Notes: generated from the sequence alone by a model not told the origin. A stretch of DNA of 64,000 nucleotides from CAVVEC01 sp963770485 (GCA_963770485.1 CAVYPX010000001.1:1-64000), one strand, 5' to 3'; positions 45,121 through 54,205 are shown, counted from the stretch's first letter. A program made the numbers and translations.

Positions 45121-45454
45121 TTGTACTCCATGGTCCCTTGAAATCCTTACACGTCTTGAGGGAGAGAGAAGAAATGCGGCGGAAGCTCGTTCTATTTTGG
45201 TCGGACCCCACCGCGACCTGCAGTTCTTAGAGTGTGTCCTGTCTCGGGCCCCAAGTCAAGGGTGAAAGAAGTTGCAACTTCACCTCGCTTTTCGACCGGG
45301 ACAATTCCTTGCCAGATGCTGCAGGGACGGTCGGGCAACAACTACACAGCAGAAAAGGTGGCTGGTCTCGATAAGCATATGGTTTGTAAGGCTCGGAGGA
45401 TGGCATTCCCCTTGCGACTTGTCAGCAGGGATGATCGGCAGGCAGGATGCACAC
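45121..45454. other. Divergent intergenic region with a sigma-54 promoter
   Basis: This 334-bp gap between the secreted protein (minus) and the lipoprotein (plus) holds one clear element, the sigma-54 promoter at 45401-45415. No other gene or repeat was seen. Confidence 0.5.
45401..45415 (+). promoter_or_regulatory. Sigma-54 promoter of the lipoprotein gene
   Basis: TGGCATTCCCCTTGC fits TGGCAC-N5-TTGC at nine of ten informative positions, with GG and GC exactly 10 bp apart. Transcription would begin near 45427, giving a leader of about 28 bases to ATG 45455. A sigma-54 activator is encoded 1.7 kb downstream. Confidence 0.75.
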
Positions 45455-46024
45455 ATGGGGCGTGGACGGCAAGTTGGTTCTCTGGCGTTGGTGTTCGCGT
45501 TAGCGGCGGCGGGATGCTCGCGGCAACCGGGCGTCGCGGCCAGCCCGGCCGCGAGCACTGGCCAACAACTCCCCTTTGAGCGCGTCTCGGACAGCAAGGG
45601 AATTTCTCCGACAGGCGAATTGACCTCCGTAGGAATTCCGGCCGGAACCCCGATCCTCATTCGATTGCTGTCTCCATTGTCGAGCGCGGAAGCCAGCGCT
45701 GGAGATCGCTTCGACGCCGTGCTGGATGAATCCGTCATCGTGCAGGGCCAAACCGTGGCGGGACGCGGTGCGTCCATCAGCGGAAAAGTTGTGGCCGCTA
45801 CTGCCGGGGACGAACGCCACGCAGGATATTTAAGGCTGACGCTGTCCGCGATCATCATCAACGGCAAAATGCTGCCGCTGCAGACATCCAGCGTCTTTGC
45901 CAAGGGCGGTGTTTCGAATGAGAAAACCGCCTGGACCTCGTACCGCAGCGACAAGGACGTGAAGTTTTCCACAGAGCGGCGGCTCAGGTTCCGAGTGGCG
46001 CAGTCTGTGTCCGTTCAGAACTAA
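45455..46024 (+). CDS. Lipoprotein with a VirB10-like beta domain
   Basis: A 189-residue lipoprotein: signal sequence GSLALVFALAAAGC with the lipobox cysteine at 21, then a Ser/Ala linker. The folded part (about 55-189) reads TPILIRLLSPLSSAEASAGD, then a GQTVAGRGASISGKVV strand pair and LRLTLSAIIINGKMLPL. This order resembles the beta-barrel of VirB10/TrbI C-termini and related acidobacterial proteins (my comparison; distant). ATG 45455 is chosen so that the sigma-54 start gives a short leader; the frame is open far upstream. It precedes a kinase/sigma-54 regulator set and is a likely target of that regulator. Confidence 0.75.
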   Translation: MGRGRQVGSLALVFALAAAGCSRQPGVAASPAASTGQQLPFERVSDSKGISPTGELTSVGIPAGTPILIRLLSPLSSAEASAGDRFDAVLDESVIVQGQTVAGRGASISGKVVAATAGDERHAGYLRLTLSAIIINGKMLPLQTSSVFAKGGVSNEKTAWTSYRSDKDVKFSTERRLRFRVAQSVSVQN

Positions 46025-46159
46025 AGCTTCACAGATTTCCCGTTTTGAGGTTGTAGGCGCAAGAGATTACCGGAATTGCCTTGTCCCGTTTCGGATTCAA
46101 TTTGAGGCTGTAACCTTCCTGTTCAACCATCACAGCGCATGATCATTGAACTCCCTAAA

Positions 46160-46189
46160 CTTCCCAAATGGGGAGCGGACATTGGGAAG
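46160..46189. promoter_or_regulatory. Inverted repeat upstream of the kinase gene
   Basis: CTTCCCAA (46160-46167) and TTGGGAAG (46182-46189) form perfect arms with 14 bp between, 80 bp before ATG 46269. It may be an operator for the kinase/regulator genes or a weak hairpin; there is no T-tract. Confidence 0.4.
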
Positions 46190-46268
46190 CGATACTTGGA
46201 CGGCGCTACCCGATTGGGGAACTTGCCCGTTCCATGCGTGAGCCGCCCATCGCTTCCCCCCTTTTCCT

Positions 46269-47141
46269 ATGAGCGCATTGCCACAAATTCGGCCGGAACG
46301 TGACCAGCCGGCTGATTCCGCGAGCGAGCAGCAATTGCGGGAATCGCAGAAGATGGAAGCCATCGGCCGCCTGGTGGGAGGAGTTGCCCACGACTTCAAC
46401 AATCTGCTCACCGGAATGGTCCTTTGTTCCGAGTTGCTGCTGGTGGGTCTGGAGAAGGATAGCCGTCTGCGGCATTACGCAGAGGAAATCCGCTCGGCCG
46501 GAGTGCAGGGGGCCGCCCTCATCCAGCAACTGCTGGCCGTGGCGCGACAGCGCGTGGTTGCACCTCGCCTGCTGTCATTGAACGAGGTCATCACCGGCAT
46601 GCGCAGCCTGCTCGCCCGCCTGATCGGAGAAAACATTGAACTGAACAGCGAGTTGGCGGACGATCTGGGTCTGGTGAAGATGGATCCGGCACAAGTTCAG
46701 CAGATCATCCTGAATCTGGTGCTGAATGCGCGCGATGCCATGCCTGAGGGCGGGCGAATCGCGATCGCCACCCGGAACTGCAGCGACTGGAGAGCGAAAT
46801 CCGATGGGCCGAAAGTCCGCGGTTCGTGGATTGAGTTCGCGGTCAGCGACACAGGTTGCGGTATGGATGCGGAAACACGCTCCCGTTTGTTCGAACCCTT
46901 TTTCACGACCAAGAAGCCCGGCCAGGGAAATGGCCTTGGCCTGGCAACGGTTCACAGCATCGTGAAACACGAGGGCGGGAGGGTCCAGGTGGAGAGCGAA
47001 CCTGGGAAAGGTACGCGAGTAGCCGTCTACCTGCCGCAAGCCGAGCCCGAATCGGAATCGCGGGACCCGAAGTTTGCCATCAGCGCAACCTGCCTCCATG
47101 ACAAGAAAAGCTTCGAATCGAAGAAGAGGAAGAAGAGGTAA
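46269..47141 (+). CDS. Soluble histidine kinase without sensor domain, NtrB-like
   Basis: A 290-residue kinase that begins almost at its catalytic core: H-box GGVAHDFNNLLTGM with His41, N-box LNLVLNARDAMPEGG, G1 DTGCGMDAET and G2 GQGNGLGLATVHSIV. No PAS or membrane segment is present, so the signal must come from another protein. The C-terminus ends in a Lys-rich tail. The stop (47139-47141) abuts the ATG of the NtrC-type gene at 47142, showing translational coupling with its regulator. Confidence 0.88.
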   Translation: MSALPQIRPERDQPADSASEQQLRESQKMEAIGRLVGGVAHDFNNLLTGMVLCSELLLVGLEKDSRLRHYAEEIRSAGVQGAALIQQLLAVARQRVVAPRLLSLNEVITGMRSLLARLIGENIELNSELADDLGLVKMDPAQVQQIILNLVLNARDAMPEGGRIAIATRNCSDWRAKSDGPKVRGSWIEFAVSDTGCGMDAETRSRLFEPFFTTKKPGQGNGLGLATVHSIVKHEGGRVQVESEPGKGTRVAVYLPQAEPESESRDPKFAISATCLHDKKSFESKKRKKR

Positions 47142-48551
47142 ATGAATATGACCGCTGCCGCCGCAACTGCGTTGAATGCGCCTCAGATCGAAGGGGCAAA
47201 TTTCCTGAACCTGGTAATCGTGGACGACGAACGGGCGATTCGTGAGGTCTGCCGCGAAGTCGCCCAGTCTCTTGGCTTCAACACCCTGGTCGCTGAGTCG
47301 GCCGAACACGCTTATCGCTTGCTGGAGTCGCAGGCGATCGATGTGGTGCTGCTCGACCTGAAGTTGCCGGGGGCCGGGGGATTAGAGGCATTGCGTCGCA
47401 TCAAAGGGCGGCGGCCGGATGCGGAAGTCATCGTGGTGACCGGCTATGCCACGGTCCAGTCAGCTGTACAGGCCATGAGGAACGGCGCCTACGACTATGT
47501 GACGAAGCCATTCAGCATGGAGGAACTCAAGTTGTTGCTGGAACGGGTTGCTTCTCATCTGAAACTGAAGAGTGAGAATCGCACATTGCGCGAGAAGATC
47601 AAGTCGAAACAGGGCTTCGGGAACATCGTGGGCAGCGCACCGGAAATGGAGAAGCTGTACCGCATGATTGCCAAGGCTGCGCAAAGCAGCCACCCGGTGC
47701 TGATCCTGGGGGAGAGCGGGACAGGCAAGGAAATGGTGGCGCGATCCATTCATTTCTCCGGACCTTTCCGTGACAAGCCTTTCATTCCTGTGGACTGCGG
47801 TTCCCTGGTTCCTACTCTGATCGAAAGTGAGCTGTTCGGGTATGTCAAGGGGGCTTTCACCGGCGCGGTTCAGTCCAAGGAGGGATTGCTGGCCATGGCG
47901 GAGGGCGGCACGGTGTTCCTGGATGAAATTGGAGAACTGCCGGTGGATCTTCAAGCCAAGTTGCTGCGGGCCATTCAGGAAAGGGAAATTCGGCCGGTGG
48001 GCAGCACCAAACGGATCACCATCAACGTCCGAATCCTGGCGGCTACCAATTGTGACTTGGAACAGGCGGTGGCGCAGGGAGCATTCCGGCGCGACTTGTA
48101 CTTCCGCCTGAATGTACTGAACCTGCGGATTCCGGCTTTGCGCGAGCGCCGGCAGGATATTCCGCTGTTGGCGGGATATTTCCTGGAAAGGCTGTCGCGA
48201 GCATCTGGCCAGGAGCGAAGCCTGAGTGACGAGGCACTGAAGGCCATGCTGGCCTACGATTGGCCGGGCAACGTTCGAGAACTGGAAAACTGCCTGGAAC
48301 GGGCCTGTGCTATGAACAGCGGTCCGAAAATCCAGATCGGTGATTTACCGGCCGCTCTGCACGGTGGGAATGGTCATGTGATGGTGGAAGCTCATGGGTC
48401 GGCAAAGATCATTTCCATGTCGGAACTGGAGAAGCAAACCATTCTCAATACCATCACGCAGCTCAACGGAGACAAACTATTGGCGGCACGGCTGCTGGGG
48501 ATCGGCAAGACTACGCTCTATCGCAAGCTGAAGGAGTACGAGTCAGCGTAG
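47142..48551 (+). CDS. NtrC-family sigma-54 response regulator
   Basis: A 469-residue activator. Receiver (about 23-140) with Asp72 in VVLLDLKLPG; AAA+ domain (about 160-395) with Walker A GESGTGKE, GAFTGA loop and Walker B GTVFLDEIGELP; Fis-type HTH at the end (DKLLAARLLGIGKTTLYRKLKEY). GAAGAGGTAA lies just before the start, overlapping the kinase stop. It should activate sigma-54 promoters when phosphorylated by the preceding kinase. The sigma-54 promoter at 45401 is the nearest candidate target. Confidence 0.92.
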   Translation: MNMTAAAATALNAPQIEGANFLNLVIVDDERAIREVCREVAQSLGFNTLVAESAEHAYRLLESQAIDVVLLDLKLPGAGGLEALRRIKGRRPDAEVIVVTGYATVQSAVQAMRNGAYDYVTKPFSMEELKLLLERVASHLKLKSENRTLREKIKSKQGFGNIVGSAPEMEKLYRMIAKAAQSSHPVLILGESGTGKEMVARSIHFSGPFRDKPFIPVDCGSLVPTLIESELFGYVKGAFTGAVQSKEGLLAMAEGGTVFLDEIGELPVDLQAKLLRAIQEREIRPVGSTKRITINVRILAATNCDLEQAVAQGAFRRDLYFRLNVLNLRIPALRERRQDIPLLAGYFLERLSRASGQERSLSDEALKAMLAYDWPGNVRELENCLERACAMNSGPKIQIGDLPAALHGGNGHVMVEAHGSAKIISMSELEKQTILNTITQLNGDKLLAARLLGIGKTTLYRKLKEYESA

Positions 48552-48664
48552 TCTGAATCTGGGCTCGGCTTCCCACGACGGAACGCGGTGGAGACGGGAC
48601 CGTGGTGTAAAGCTCGCGTTTTCAACGACGAGGACTCTGGCTGGCGACGTGCATCTCCTCCGGC

Positions 48665-49153
48665 ATGATTCTGCTGATCACGTCTCTGGCAAAAGCTCAA
48701 GATTGCGCGAAGGCCCTGCAAGACGCCACCGCGGAGCCTACGCAGGTAGCGGCAACCCTGCACGAAGCAGGGGGCCAATTGCAGGCGCAACAATATTCGG
48801 CCGTGGTATTGGACCAACTGCTGCTGGACGCTGAACCCGAGGAGGGCGAAACCGTTCTCAAGCTCCTGGGTACCGCGGTTCCGGTTTACCTGAACTTCGC
48901 TCTCACTGGAATCGAGCGTGTGATCCGCGAGTTGCGTTCGGCCCTGCAACGACGCCAGCGGGAAGTGCTGCTGGCCCGGCAGGAGGCGCGACAAGCTTTG
49001 CGCAGCGAACTCAACGATAAAGTGACGGCGCTGCTGGTGTCCTGTGAGATGGCGCTTCGGGTCGAGAACCTTCCCGCATGCGCTGAGACCAAGATGAACG
49101 CGGTCTACACGCTGGCCCAGGAAATGAGCGAAAAACTTGGGGCGACGGCATAA
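48665..49153 (+). CDS. Receiver-like protein with C-terminal helical region
   Basis: A 162-residue protein. The first 100 residues follow the shape of a receiver (MILLITSLAKAQDCAKALQD, then QYSAVVLDQLLLDAEPEEGE and AVPVYLNFALTGIERVIREL) but the acidic pocket near residue 8 is lost (TSLAKA), and the usual Lys is not seen; Asp in VVLDQ could correspond to the phosphoacceptor site. A long helix with HisKA-like look follows (RQEARQALRSELNDKVTALLVSCEMAL). It may be a pseudo-receiver or phosphotransfer partner. It follows the regulator by 113 bp on the same strand. Confidence 0.65.
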   Translation: MILLITSLAKAQDCAKALQDATAEPTQVAATLHEAGGQLQAQQYSAVVLDQLLLDAEPEEGETVLKLLGTAVPVYLNFALTGIERVIRELRSALQRRQREVLLARQEARQALRSELNDKVTALLVSCEMALRVENLPACAETKMNAVYTLAQEMSEKLGATA

Positions 49154-49648
49154 AAGGCGAGCGCACAATCGGTGTGCGACGAAGTAGCAGGGACGAAGCT
49201 CTTAACCACACACTTGGTCCGGATTATTCACCACGATTGGTTAGCGTAGAGTTGGACGCTGCGGGAATTTGCACTGGGAAGGGCACGAGTTCACTCGCGC
49301 CGACCGATGCGCTTCAACAGGGCGCGCTTAGCGCCTGAGGGCACGCTGCTTCGGCTGCCAGGGCGGTTGCGCTGGCTCGGCGCGGAGCCAAGTTCTGCGC
49401 TGCCAGTGGCAGGACTCGAAGAGTCTGTGTCGCAACTATGAGTGCCGTCCCTGCGGGACTCCCATCGTCCGGCTGTTGCTTCCGGGCACTGGCCGTGCTG
49501 GGCTTTCCCATGCCGCCGCTGCGCGGCTGGGCAATGCAGGACGGGCATCTTTGCCCCTCACCAATCTGTTGGCTCAAGATCACTTGCAAGACGGGCGCGT
49601 GAATATTCCCGGGGTTGGCGAGTTCTCGCTCTTCATTTAAATTAGATC
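49154..49648. other. 495-bp intergenic region with decayed repeat-like sequence
   Basis: Small open frames here (for example minus 49314-49589) have no ribosome-binding site or recognisable product. GTCCC-TGC-GGGAC near 49447 forms a hairpin, and the GC-rich surroundings look like eroded repetitive DNA. TAAATT just before 49649 might be part of a promoter for the exporter. Confidence 0.45.
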
Positions 49649-50902
49649 ATGCGGTCCATTCTGCAGAAGCGGGCGCTGCGCTTCGTCTTTGGCGCCAACC
49701 TGATCTCCATGCTGGGCAGCGGCATGAACGCCGCCGCCGTAGCCTGGTACATTCTGCAGGCCACGCACTCGGAAATGGCGCTGGGGACGTTTGCAGTGTT
49801 GCAAACGATTCCCGCCATGCTGATGCTTCCCTTCACCGGCGTCCTCATCGATCGTGAAGATCGGCGCCGTCTGGTCATGATGCTCGACGCGGTTCGCGCC
49901 ATCATCATTCTTACGGTTTCGCTGCTCGCCTTCGCGGGCAAAGTGAAAGTGTGGGAACTCTACCTGATGAACACGCTGGTGGCCGCCGGTTTTTGGATGT
50001 TCTGGCCCACGATCACTGCGCTGATTCAAGAATTGACTCCCGGCGAAGAGTTCGTTCATGCCAACACGTTTCTGCTGGCGGGAGTGCAGGGAGGCTGGCT
50101 GATTGCAGGTTCGATTGTGGGATTCGTGTACAACCATATCGGGCTGGGCGGCGTGTTGCTCATCGATTTTGCGACCTACTTCGTGTCGTTTCTCTGTTAC
50201 TTTGCCGTGCGCAAGGGACGCCACGTCGTGCCGCGCCCGGCAGAGCTGCGAGCCGACATCGTGGCCGCAGAAACCACACTGGAGCGTTTCGTACGCGAGA
50301 TGCGCGAAGGCATTCATTTCCTCCGTGGCAAACGCAACTTGATGTTGCTCGGCCTCAGCTGGGCCCTGTTCCTCGGCGCGATGATGACTGCGGTCGTAGT
50401 CACGGCTCCGTTGAGTGACCAGATCTTTCACGCCGGCGCCGTGGGTTACGGCTGGTTCAACGCGGGATGGGGAACGGGCGCGTTTCTCAGCGCTTTGTAT
50501 GCGCCGTGGTTAATCGCGGGTTTTGGCTCGCGGCGTTCCATCGCAATCTCCATGGGTGTGCTGACCATCTGCATGATCCTGGCGCCGCTCTCCCCCGCGC
50601 TGGCCATCGCCGTCTTTGCCTACGCCGTCATGGGTTCGGCGCGCGGCATCAGCGGCGTGGCCATGAATACCAGCATCATGGAACAGGTGCCGCAACATTT
50701 TATGGGGCGGGTGCAGAATATCTTCTACTTTGCCGGCACCGCGTTGCAGATCGGCTTGGCGCTTCTGGTTGGAGCCGTAGCCCAGGCCAGCCTGGTGGCC
50801 GGCTTCTCAATCATCGGGTTGGTCTACGCCGTGGCCTTTGTCAGCGCAATTTGGCCGGTGGGCGCGGCCATGCCGGTCAGCGAAGTCAGTTCTGTGGAAT
50901 AA
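49649..50902 (+). CDS. MFS exporter of the EntS/MFS_3 type
   Basis: A 417-residue transporter with 12 predicted segments. The start region RFVFGANLISMLGSGMNAAAVAWYI and motif-A-like loop LIDREDRRRLVMMLDAV are typical of the EntS/macrolide-efflux branch (MFS_3). The long central loop (about 190-225) separates the two halves. It probably exports a small molecule with proton antiport; no siderophore or antibiotic genes are near. The gene stands alone between two intergenic repeat zones. Confidence 0.85.
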   Translation: MRSILQKRALRFVFGANLISMLGSGMNAAAVAWYILQATHSEMALGTFAVLQTIPAMLMLPFTGVLIDREDRRRLVMMLDAVRAIIILTVSLLAFAGKVKVWELYLMNTLVAAGFWMFWPTITALIQELTPGEEFVHANTFLLAGVQGGWLIAGSIVGFVYNHIGLGGVLLIDFATYFVSFLCYFAVRKGRHVVPRPAELRADIVAAETTLERFVREMREGIHFLRGKRNLMLLGLSWALFLGAMMTAVVVTAPLSDQIFHAGAVGYGWFNAGWGTGAFLSALYAPWLIAGFGSRRSIAISMGVLTICMILAPLSPALAIAVFAYAVMGSARGISGVAMNTSIMEQVPQHFMGRVQNIFYFAGTALQIGLALLVGAVAQASLVAGFSIIGLVYAVAFVSAIWPVGAAMPVSEVSSVE

Positions 50903-50995
50903 AGAACCATTTCCACTGCGGAGTCACAGAAACCCAGAGAAATCAGGTGCCGCTGGATTGGAGAACCTGGCAGCTTGTTGAAAATCCTACCTTTT

Positions 50996-51082
50996 TGTCA
51001 TCCCGAGCGCAACGAGGGATCTGTAGTTCTGCACAGCAAGGAAAACTGCAGATTCCTCGTCGCCTTGCTCCTCGGAATGACA
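50996..51082. repeat. Dispersed imperfect palindrome, copy 4
   Basis: An 87-bp copy from TGTCATCCCGAGCGCAACGA to CTCGGAATGACA, inner arms GGATCTGTAG and CTGCAGATTCCTCG. Outer flanks GTTGAAAATCC (about 50978) and GGTTTTTCAAC (about 51091) continue the inverted symmetry. It lies upstream of fabI. Confidence 0.85.
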
Positions 51083-51198
51083 AGGATTTTGGGTTTTTCA
51101 ACAGACTCCAAGTCTCTTCTCTGTGACTCTGTGTCTCTGTGGTAAACAGGCCTTTGCCGCTGTTATCCTTTCCCTTCCAATTCAACAAGGAGACAGGA

Positions 51199-51969
51199 AT
51201 GTCCTCCAGCCTCGAAGGTCGGAACGCGGTCGTGTTCGGAGTCGCCAACAAACGCAGCATTGCCTGGTCAATTGCGCAAGGATTGCACAACGCCGGCGCC
51301 AAGCTAGCCATTACTTATCAGAACCAGCGCCTCGAAGAGGAGGCTAAAGACTTGATTCTCTCGTTGCCCGGCGCGGAAGCCTTCATGTGCGATGTTTCCA
51401 GCGATCTCGAGATCGAACGCCTTTTCACCCAGTTGAAAGAGCGCTTCGGCAAACTGCACATTCTCGTGCACAGCGTAGCCTTTGCCCCCGCCGACGAACT
51501 GAAGGGCGATTTCGTCAACACCACGCGCGAAGGGTTCCGCATTGCCCATGACGTCAGCGTGTACTCGCTGATCGCGGTGTCCCGGGCCGCCGCGCCGCTC
51601 ATGACGGATGGCGGCAGCATCCTCACCATGACCTACTACGGCGCAGAAAAAGTCGTGCCGCACTACAACGTGATGGGCGTGGCCAAGGCCGCGCTGGAAT
51701 GCACCGTGCGTTATCTTGCCTACGACCTGGGCAAACACAAGATTCGGGTGAACGCCATCTCTGCCGGACCGATCAAGACGCTTGCGGCCCGCAGTATCGC
51801 GGGCTTTGGAGACATGCTGAAGTCGCAGGCTGAGCGCGCCCCGCTGCAACGTAACGTGGACGTAAACGAAGTCGGCGCTACCGGCGTGTTTCTGGCTTCC
51901 GATGCAAGCTCCGGCATCACGGGCGAAGTGATTTACGTGGATTGCGGCTACAACATCATGGGATTCTAA
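51199..51969 (+). CDS. Enoyl-[acyl-carrier-protein] reductase FabI (NADH)
   Basis: A 256-residue FabI, which reduces trans-2-enoyl-ACP in the last step of each fatty-acid elongation cycle. ATG 51199 follows AAGGAGACAGGA. The cofactor start VVFGVANKRSIAWSIAQGL, TYYGAEKVVPHYNVMGVAKAALE with the catalytic Tyr156/Lys163 pair, and the C-terminal GEVIYVDCGYNIMGF are all diagnostic. The Tyr and Lys positions equal those of the E. coli enzyme. The in-frame region upstream to 51139 is not coding. It is transcribed alone and is likely essential unless another enoyl reductase exists. Confidence 0.95.
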   Translation: MSSSLEGRNAVVFGVANKRSIAWSIAQGLHNAGAKLAITYQNQRLEEEAKDLILSLPGAEAFMCDVSSDLEIERLFTQLKERFGKLHILVHSVAFAPADELKGDFVNTTREGFRIAHDVSVYSLIAVSRAAAPLMTDGGSILTMTYYGAEKVVPHYNVMGVAKAALECTVRYLAYDLGKHKIRVNAISAGPIKTLAARSIAGFGDMLKSQAERAPLQRNVDVNEVGATGVFLASDASSGITGEVIYVDCGYNIMGF

Positions 51970-51990
51970 GCGCCGACGGTAACCGCGCGC

Positions 51991-53241
51991 CTACCGCACA
52001 ATCTCGAACACAGTCCCACCGTCAAGCGCGCCACCGAAGTCCGTCGTGCCATAGAAATGGCCGTTCTTGTCCGGAATCAATCCAGCCAGGGGTTGTTTCC
52101 CGTCGTGAGAACCTCTGAAGCGATGAAGCACAGTCTCTTTCCAGCCGCTCGACGTCGGCTTCAATTCAAATACGGTGCCGCATCCGAAGCCAAAATTGCA
52201 GCCGGTGCCTCCGCCCTCGGCAGTGGTGCCGTACAGTTCACCGGATGCCGCAAGCAGCAGTACTCCCTGAGGTGACTGCCCATCACTGCTGCCTCCGGTG
52301 AAGGTATAGAGGGTGGTCTCGGTCCACCCGCCATGCCCATCGGGAGAGACTTCGAACGCCGTTCCGCAGCCAAACTGCCCAAAACAGTAGGGACCACCTC
52401 CAAGGGTGGTTGTTCCATAAAGGTTGCCAGATCGATCAATCGCCAAGCCGGCGGCCGGATTTTGCCCATCGTTGCCATTGAACCTGTGCAGGTCGGTTTC
52501 TGTCCATGTGCCGTTGTGGTTCGGGCTTAGCTGAAATACCGTGCCGACCCCGCCATTGCCGATTTCAGTCGCACCGTAGAGACTTCCTGCCTTGTCAAAA
52601 ACCAATCCCCCGATGGGCGCTCCGCCCTCCACCCCAAAAATATAGATTGCGCTCTCCTGCCACCCGCCCTTAGTGTGTTCGACGCGGAACACGACCCCGC
52701 CGTCAAACTCCCCGCCATGAATGGTCCCGCCATACAGGTTTCCCCTGGTATCGAATGCGAGCTTGCCCGTCGGCAGGTCTCCATCGTTGTTGCCACCGAC
52801 AAACCGGTAAAGGACGGCGTACGTCCATTTGCCCTTGGGAGCGGAAGAAAGCTCGAAGACCACGCCGCAGCCGGTCGTGTCACAAGACAGGTCTCCACCC
52901 CCGGAAGCGGTACCATAGAAATTCCCCTTTTTGTCGCGGATCAGGCCGCCCTGGGGAGCGTACCCATCTTCATTACCGGTAAAGCTGTAAAGCACCCTCT
53001 CCGACCACCCGCCGTGACTCGGCGACAGCTCGAAGATCGCTCCGTTTCCAAACGCGCCGCCGCCGGAGGTCGTGCCAAACAGATTCCCTTGGTCGTCAAA
53101 GGTGAGCGCAGCCATGGGGAACTGCGCGTCCGATCCACTCGCAAACGAGTACAGAATCTTCTCTCGCACCGCCGCCCGTGCCCCGCTGGCCGCCAACAGC
53201 ACTCCTGAGGCCACGGCTATCCATATTAGGACTTGCTTCAT
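51991..53241 (-). CDS. Exported GloVer tandem-repeat protein
   Basis: A 416-residue secreted protein with a signal peptide (KQVLIWIAVASGVLLAASGARA) and GGGAGGGTCTCA before ATG 53241. The mature part consists of seven or eight units of about 50 residues with the pattern LYxFxGxxDGxxPxxGLxxDxxGNLYGTTxxGGxxxxGxVFE, the repeat known as GloVer (TIGR03803). The repeats probably build a beta-propeller. Such proteins are numerous in Acidobacteria and some other soil bacteria; function is unknown. It converges with fabI 22 bp away. Confidence 0.88.
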   Translation of the reverse strand: MKQVLIWIAVASGVLLAASGARAAVREKILYSFASGSDAQFPMAALTFDDQGNLFGTTSGGGAFGNGAIFELSPSHGGWSERVLYSFTGNEDGYAPQGGLIRDKKGNFYGTASGGGDLSCDTTGCGVVFELSSAPKGKWTYAVLYRFVGGNNDGDLPTGKLAFDTRGNLYGGTIHGGEFDGGVVFRVEHTKGGWQESAIYIFGVEGGAPIGGLVFDKAGSLYGATEIGNGGVGTVFQLSPNHNGTWTETDLHRFNGNDGQNPAAGLAIDRSGNLYGTTTLGGGPYCFGQFGCGTAFEVSPDGHGGWTETTLYTFTGGSSDGQSPQGVLLLAASGELYGTTAEGGGTGCNFGFGCGTVFELKPTSSGWKETVLHRFRGSHDGKQPLAGLIPDKNGHFYGTTDFGGALDGGTVFEIVR

Positions 53242-53319
53242 TGAGACCCTCCCGTTCTTGCCACCCACAGGTGCAGACAGCTTATAGCAATTCAGCAGGT
53301 TTGCAAACGGGTGCAGAAC

Positions 53320-53471
53320 TCCGGTAGTGGCTCAGTTTGGTATGGAAGCGAGCCAAACCCGCGGTTACTGCGTCGCAAAGTACGCGACGCTTCGCGCGGC
53401 TCGCCCAGATCCCTCGCTGCGCAAAGAACGCTTGCTCGGGATGACAAATCAAAAACTGAGCCACTACCGGA
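53320..53471. repeat. Composite repeat: 19-bp inverted repeats around a half-copy of the palindrome family
   Basis: Perfect 19-bp arms TCCGGTAGTGGCTCAGTTT (53320-53338) and its complement (53453-53471) enclose 114 bp. Inside, 53406-53446 matches the right half of the TGTCATTC family (CAGATCCCTCG ... CTCGGGATGACA); the left half is lost. It lies between tsaE and the GloVer gene. Confidence 0.8.
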
Positions 53472-53520
53472 ACTCCATGAGCGATGCCCTGGCGGCGAAC
53501 GATGCGTCCGCAGCTCCGAT

Positions 53521-53952
53521 TCACCGTGTGCTGACCTTCACTCTTCTTTCGTTCTCGCCCACCCGTTCCAACACAATCTCCACATCCCGCTCGCGCACGA
53601 AGCGGGCAAATTTCTCTCCCCACTCGATCAGCAGAATATTGGTGTCAGCGATCAGGTCATCCAGACCTAAAGTCTCCAGCTGGCGCGGGGTGTCTACCCG
53701 GTATAAATCGATGTGATAAAGGTTGGCCGCGGGGCCGCGGTATTCATGGACCAGGGTAAAGGTGGGACTGGTTACATCTTCTTGCGATGCCGCCTGAAAC
53801 GCTTCCACGATGCCCTTGACCAGCGTGGTCTTGCCCGCGCCCAAATCGCCGCGCAACAAGACCAGCTGGGGCGGAGAAAGAGTCGGCGCCAGCGTGCGTC
53901 CGAGTGCAATCGTCTCCTCGGCCGAGTGGGTGATGAATTCGCGGCTGTCCAT
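53521..53952 (-). CDS. tRNA threonylcarbamoyladenosine biosynthesis ATPase TsaE
   Basis: A 143-residue P-loop ATPase needed with TsaB, TsaC and TsaD to make t6A37 in tRNAs that read ANN codons. Walker A is RGDLGAGKTTLVKG (about 34-47), with the SPTFTLVHEY switch region and HIDLYRVD strand typical of TsaE, then IEWGEK. The length is normal. No other t6A gene is next to it. The start ATG 53952 is the only plausible one. Confidence 0.93.
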   Translation of the reverse strand: MDSREFITHSAEETIALGRTLAPTLSPPQLVLLRGDLGAGKTTLVKGIVEAFQAASQEDVTSPTFTLVHEYRGPAANLYHIDLYRVDTPRQLETLGLDDLIADTNILLIEWGEKFARFVRERDVEIVLERVGENERRVKVSTR

Positions 53953-54205
53953 TCTGTCTCGCGCTTAGCTTGGTTAGACCAGTATAGCGACAGGGCAACT
54001 TCGCTCCCGAGAGCATCGGCTCGGGGCGCTTCTTGACACCTCCGGTCTGTACCCTCATTCCCCCCCAGCGCTTGGGCTCTGAATATGGAACCAAGTGTTC
54101 ACGTACAGCGTAAGTAATGCTGGAGTTGAAGCACTCGCCGGCATAAGCCGGTTTATCTACGCTATGATTTCAATCTGTACTCATAACCTGGGAACAGTTC
54201 TCGCT

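Noticed and set aside
49314..49589. 91-codon minus-strand open frame in the gap before the exporter
   Set aside because: No ribosome-binding site, Ala/Pro/Arg-rich shadow-like composition, and it overlaps repeat-like DNA.
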